From NCBI GenBank assembly GCA_964420925.1, contig CAYQVB010000064.1, positions 1 through 64,000 on the forward strand: a stretch of 64,000 bases of DNA, given 5' to 3'. Positions 62,050 through 64,000 of this stretch are shown here, piece after piece. The notes below the pieces were generated by a model. It made no database searches, had not been told where the DNA came from, and worked only from the letters and a program-made list of their open reading frames with translations. Origin of the DNA: JAJEAD01 sp964420925. Its GTDB lineage: Bacteria; Pseudomonadota; Gammaproteobacteria; HK1. The number at the start of each line of letters is the position of its first letter. The stretch's first letter is position 1. Position numbers and translations under genes: made by a program.

Positions 62050-63351
62050 TCAGATGCTGAAGCTCAGACTGCCCAGGCGCTCACTCAGCTTCAGGTTCTC
62101 GCGGTAGTCGACGGGCACCGCGAGGAGGGCGGGGCCGGGCTGGCGGAAGGCTTCGTCGAGGGCGTCGGGGAGCTGCCCCGCTCCGGTCAGCGTTCGCCCC
62201 CACGCACCGAATGACCTGGCGAGCATCTCGAAGTCCGGGTTGTTGAACGCGAGGTCGGAGTGGCGGCCCTCGAAGTGGTTCTGCTGCTTCCACTTGATGA
62301 GGCCGTACTCGCCGTCGACCCAGACCATCACCACCACGTTCTGCCGGTAGCGGGCCAGCGTCTCGAGGTCCTGCACGTTCATCAGGAATCCGGCATCCCC
62401 CGCGATGGCGAGCACCTTGCGCTCCGGGTGGGCCAGCTTCGCGCCCATCGCCCCCGGGAGGGCGAAGCCCATCGAGCAGAACCCGTTCGATATGAGGCAG
62501 GTGTTTGCGGTCTCGCACTGGTAGTAGCGGGCGATCCACATCTTGTGGGCGCCCACGTCGGAGAGCACGATGTCGTCGGGACCGAGATACTCGCGCACAT
62601 CCCACAGGATCTTTTGCGGCTTCATGGGAAAGCCGCCGTCGTCCTTCTCCCGCGCGAGGTCGTCGCGGATGGCCTCGCGCAGCTTGCCGCGCTCCCCGAT
62701 GTCGAAGAGTGGCAAGCGTCCCTCGCGGTCGAAGCGGCGGTTGAGCGCCTCGTTGATCTGCCACAGGGCGTCGGCGATGTCGGCCTGGATGTCGAGCACA
62801 ACGCCGTAGTGGCTGTCGATCTCGGCCGGCTCGAAGTCGATGTGGATGATCCGGGTCGAGCGATCGCGGTTCCAGAAGCTGGGGGCGTACTCGACGAGGT
62901 CGTAGCCGACGCTTATCACCAGGTCGGCCGCATCGAGCGCGACGTTGATGAAGTCGCGGCTCTGGAGGCCCATGGTGAAGAGGCAATGCGGGTCCGACAT
63001 CGGCACCGCGCCCTTGCCCATGAAGGTGTTGACCACCCCGATGCCGGTCTTCTGGGCAAAACGCCGGAGCTGCCGGGCGGCGCGCTTTCGGACCGCCCCG
63101 TTGCCGGCGAGGACGAGGGGCCGCTTCGCCTCCGCGATGAGATCGATCGCCTGCTCCACCACCTTGTGGTCGGCGCCGGGCCGGCGGGTCTTGCGCACCG
63201 CCATCGGCGCCTCGTCGCTCTCTTCCTTGGCGATGTCCTCGGGAAGCTCGATGAGGGTCGCGCCCGGCTTCTCGGCCTCGGCGGTCTTGAACGCCTTGCG
63301 CACCACCTCCGGCACCGTGCCGGCGTCCCAGATCGTGTAGCAACATCTCAT
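62050..63351 (-). pseudogene. 5'-truncated acetolactate synthase-like gene
   Basis: A 433-residue frame matching the central and C-terminal parts of AlsS-type ThDP enzymes: EKPGATLIELPEDIAKEE, KRPLVLAGNGAVRKRAARQL, LISVGYDLVEYAPSFWNR-like sequence (here VISVGYDLVEYAPSFWNRDR), and LAIAGDAGFLMNVQDLETLA with the Mg-ThDP site. The N-terminal PYR domain of about 130 residues, with the catalytic Glu, is missing. Homology starts at YTIWDA, right after four unrelated residues, so the true break is near 63340. The remaining frame cannot make an active enzyme alone. Confidence 0.85.
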
Positions 63352-63672
63352 CGCCTAATATGAGTCGCTCTTCGTGATGTAGTCTTCAATAGTTTTCCGA
63401 TTATTATTCTATATTACATAAGGTTAAAGTCCTTCTCAACCCGATAACTCATGAGCTGAGAACCAGATAACAGATTCTTGAGTTTGGCAGAATAGTAACA
63501 TCCGGGTGTTGGTCGGGGATGGAGATAAGGTGAAGTAAAAGGCAGATCATCTAAGCTTTCAACCATATCTGGCTCCCGAATAAGCATATGGTTGAAAGCA
63601 GGACAGTATGCCCGATTTACGATAAATTATCCGGTCAGCGATGCTCCGGAGGAACCGGTCGGGAGGAGGACG
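63352..63672. other. AT-rich junction DNA, possible oriT region
   Basis: A 321-bp stretch with GC far below the rest of the window (for example ATTATTATTCTATATTACAT). It holds no gene. It joins the truncated acetolactate-synthase-like gene to a MobC-like gene and contains a 14-bp inverted repeat near its right end. No insertion-sequence ends are recognised. This is the expected place for an origin of transfer. Confidence 0.55.
63555..63599. repeat. 14-bp inverted repeat upstream of mobC-like gene
   Basis: GCTTTCAACCATAT (63555-63568) and its exact complement ATATGGTTGAAAGC (63586-63599) around 17 nt. Relaxase recognition hairpins in oriT regions look like this, and the MobC-like gene starts 73 bp downstream. 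It may alternatively be a repressor site. Confidence 0.7.
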
Positions 63673-63999
63673 ATGGCACGCAGACCCAAGGGAGACAAGA
63701 AGAAGGGGCGTTACGTGATGGCCACCGATGCCGATTGGGCGCGCATCGGCGAGGCCGCCGACAAGGCGGGCTTTTCAACGTCCGAGTACGTGGTGCGTTG
63801 CGGTCTCGCCGGGGCCGCGCCAACCGGTTCGACGGACCCCGGACTGCCCCCGTCCGTGCTTCGCCGGCAGGCGCGGGCGGTGCTCGTTCTCGAGAGACTG
63901 GAAAGGCTGCGCCTCAAGAACCAGGGCGCCGAGGATCTCTGGGAGACGCTCGCCGCCGAGGCGGATTCCTGGATCGAGGCGGAGGCCGATCTCGAGTGA
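63673..63999 (+). CDS. MobC-like relaxosome/mobilisation protein
   Basis: A 108-residue basic protein with a strong GGAGGAGGA ribosome site. A basic start (RRPKGDKKKG) precedes a ribbon-helix-helix-like segment (TDADWARIGEAADKAGFSTS, then EYVVRCGLAG), the pattern of plasmid or ICE MobC/relaxosome accessory proteins that bind oriT. A coiled C-terminus is rich in Leu, Arg and Glu. The relaxase gene would be expected just beyond the window edge. Confidence 0.7.
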   Translation: MARRPKGDKKKGRYVMATDADWARIGEAADKAGFSTSEYVVRCGLAGAAPTGSTDPGLPPSVLRRQARAVLVLERLERLRLKNQGAEDLWETLAAEADSWIEAEADLE

Positions 64000-64000
64000 A

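Noticed and set aside
1..64000. CRISPR array or rRNA genes
   Set aside because: No regularly spaced direct repeats and no rRNA-like sequence were seen on either strand.

Overview
The window is high-GC bacterial DNA from an aerobic heterotroph, most likely a gammaproteobacterium. The pointers are an ACP phosphodiesterase (AcpH), PmbA/TldE, a membrane-anchored cytochrome c5-type protein and UvrD. There is no rRNA, so this placement is an inference. Only one tRNA (Arg, anticodon CCG) is present, and no CRISPR array.

Left edge (1-2.8 kb): the end of a conjugation-type IV pilus locus, with a PilV-like tip pilin, a small exported protein and a TcpQ-type lipoprotein. A miniature inverted-repeat element sits at the 5' end of the pilin gene. 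From 2.9 to 21.7 kb is ordinary chromosome: acpH-pta, a GlcD-type FAD dehydrogenase, an omega-amino-acid aminotransferase, prephenate dehydratase, pmbA, a giant AsmA-like/DUF748 envelope protein, uvrD, cytochrome c, an amidase and a lone peptide-type solute-binding protein. From 21.8 to 24.1 kb is a decayed island beside tRNA-Arg: broken COG2865 and DUF5615 pieces, and a frameshifted DUF3800 gene preceded by a promoter and a terminator.

24.2-38.4 kb is catabolic: an Asp/Glu-racemase-like gene, a truncated CoA-binding gene, a DM13 protein, a complete sugar-type ABC transporter, a PhoX phosphatase, and a tightly overlapped minus-strand operon. That operon encodes an SDR, a BtpA/SgcQ-like protein, an FGGY kinase and the three subunits of an HcnABC/opine-oxidase-like dehydrogenase. 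38.4-50.3 kb looks like a nitrogen-compound utilisation block: an ArgE-like deacetylase, then a PhyH-type 2-oxoglutarate dioxygenase, a ureohydrolase, a creatinase-like M24 protein, a five-gene branched-chain-type ABC transporter, an amidase and an N-formylglutamate-amidohydrolase-family protein. I infer import and stepwise hydrolysis of a guanidino or amide compound; the substrate is unknown.

50.3-63.3 kb carries a two-component system with a DegQ/DegP protease, etfBA, a second branched-chain-type solute-binding protein, an in-frame flavin-reductase-fragment/DUF924 fusion, a thiamine-diphosphate enzyme, an NYN-nuclease/cold-shock fusion and a 5'-truncated acetolactate-synthase-like gene. The truncation abuts about 320 bp of AT-rich DNA carrying a 14-bp inverted repeat and a MobC-like gene, so mobile DNA borders the chromosomal segment on both sides. 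Two short repeat families are interspersed: three copies of a MITE-like element and two copies of a dRS3/REP-like palindrome.
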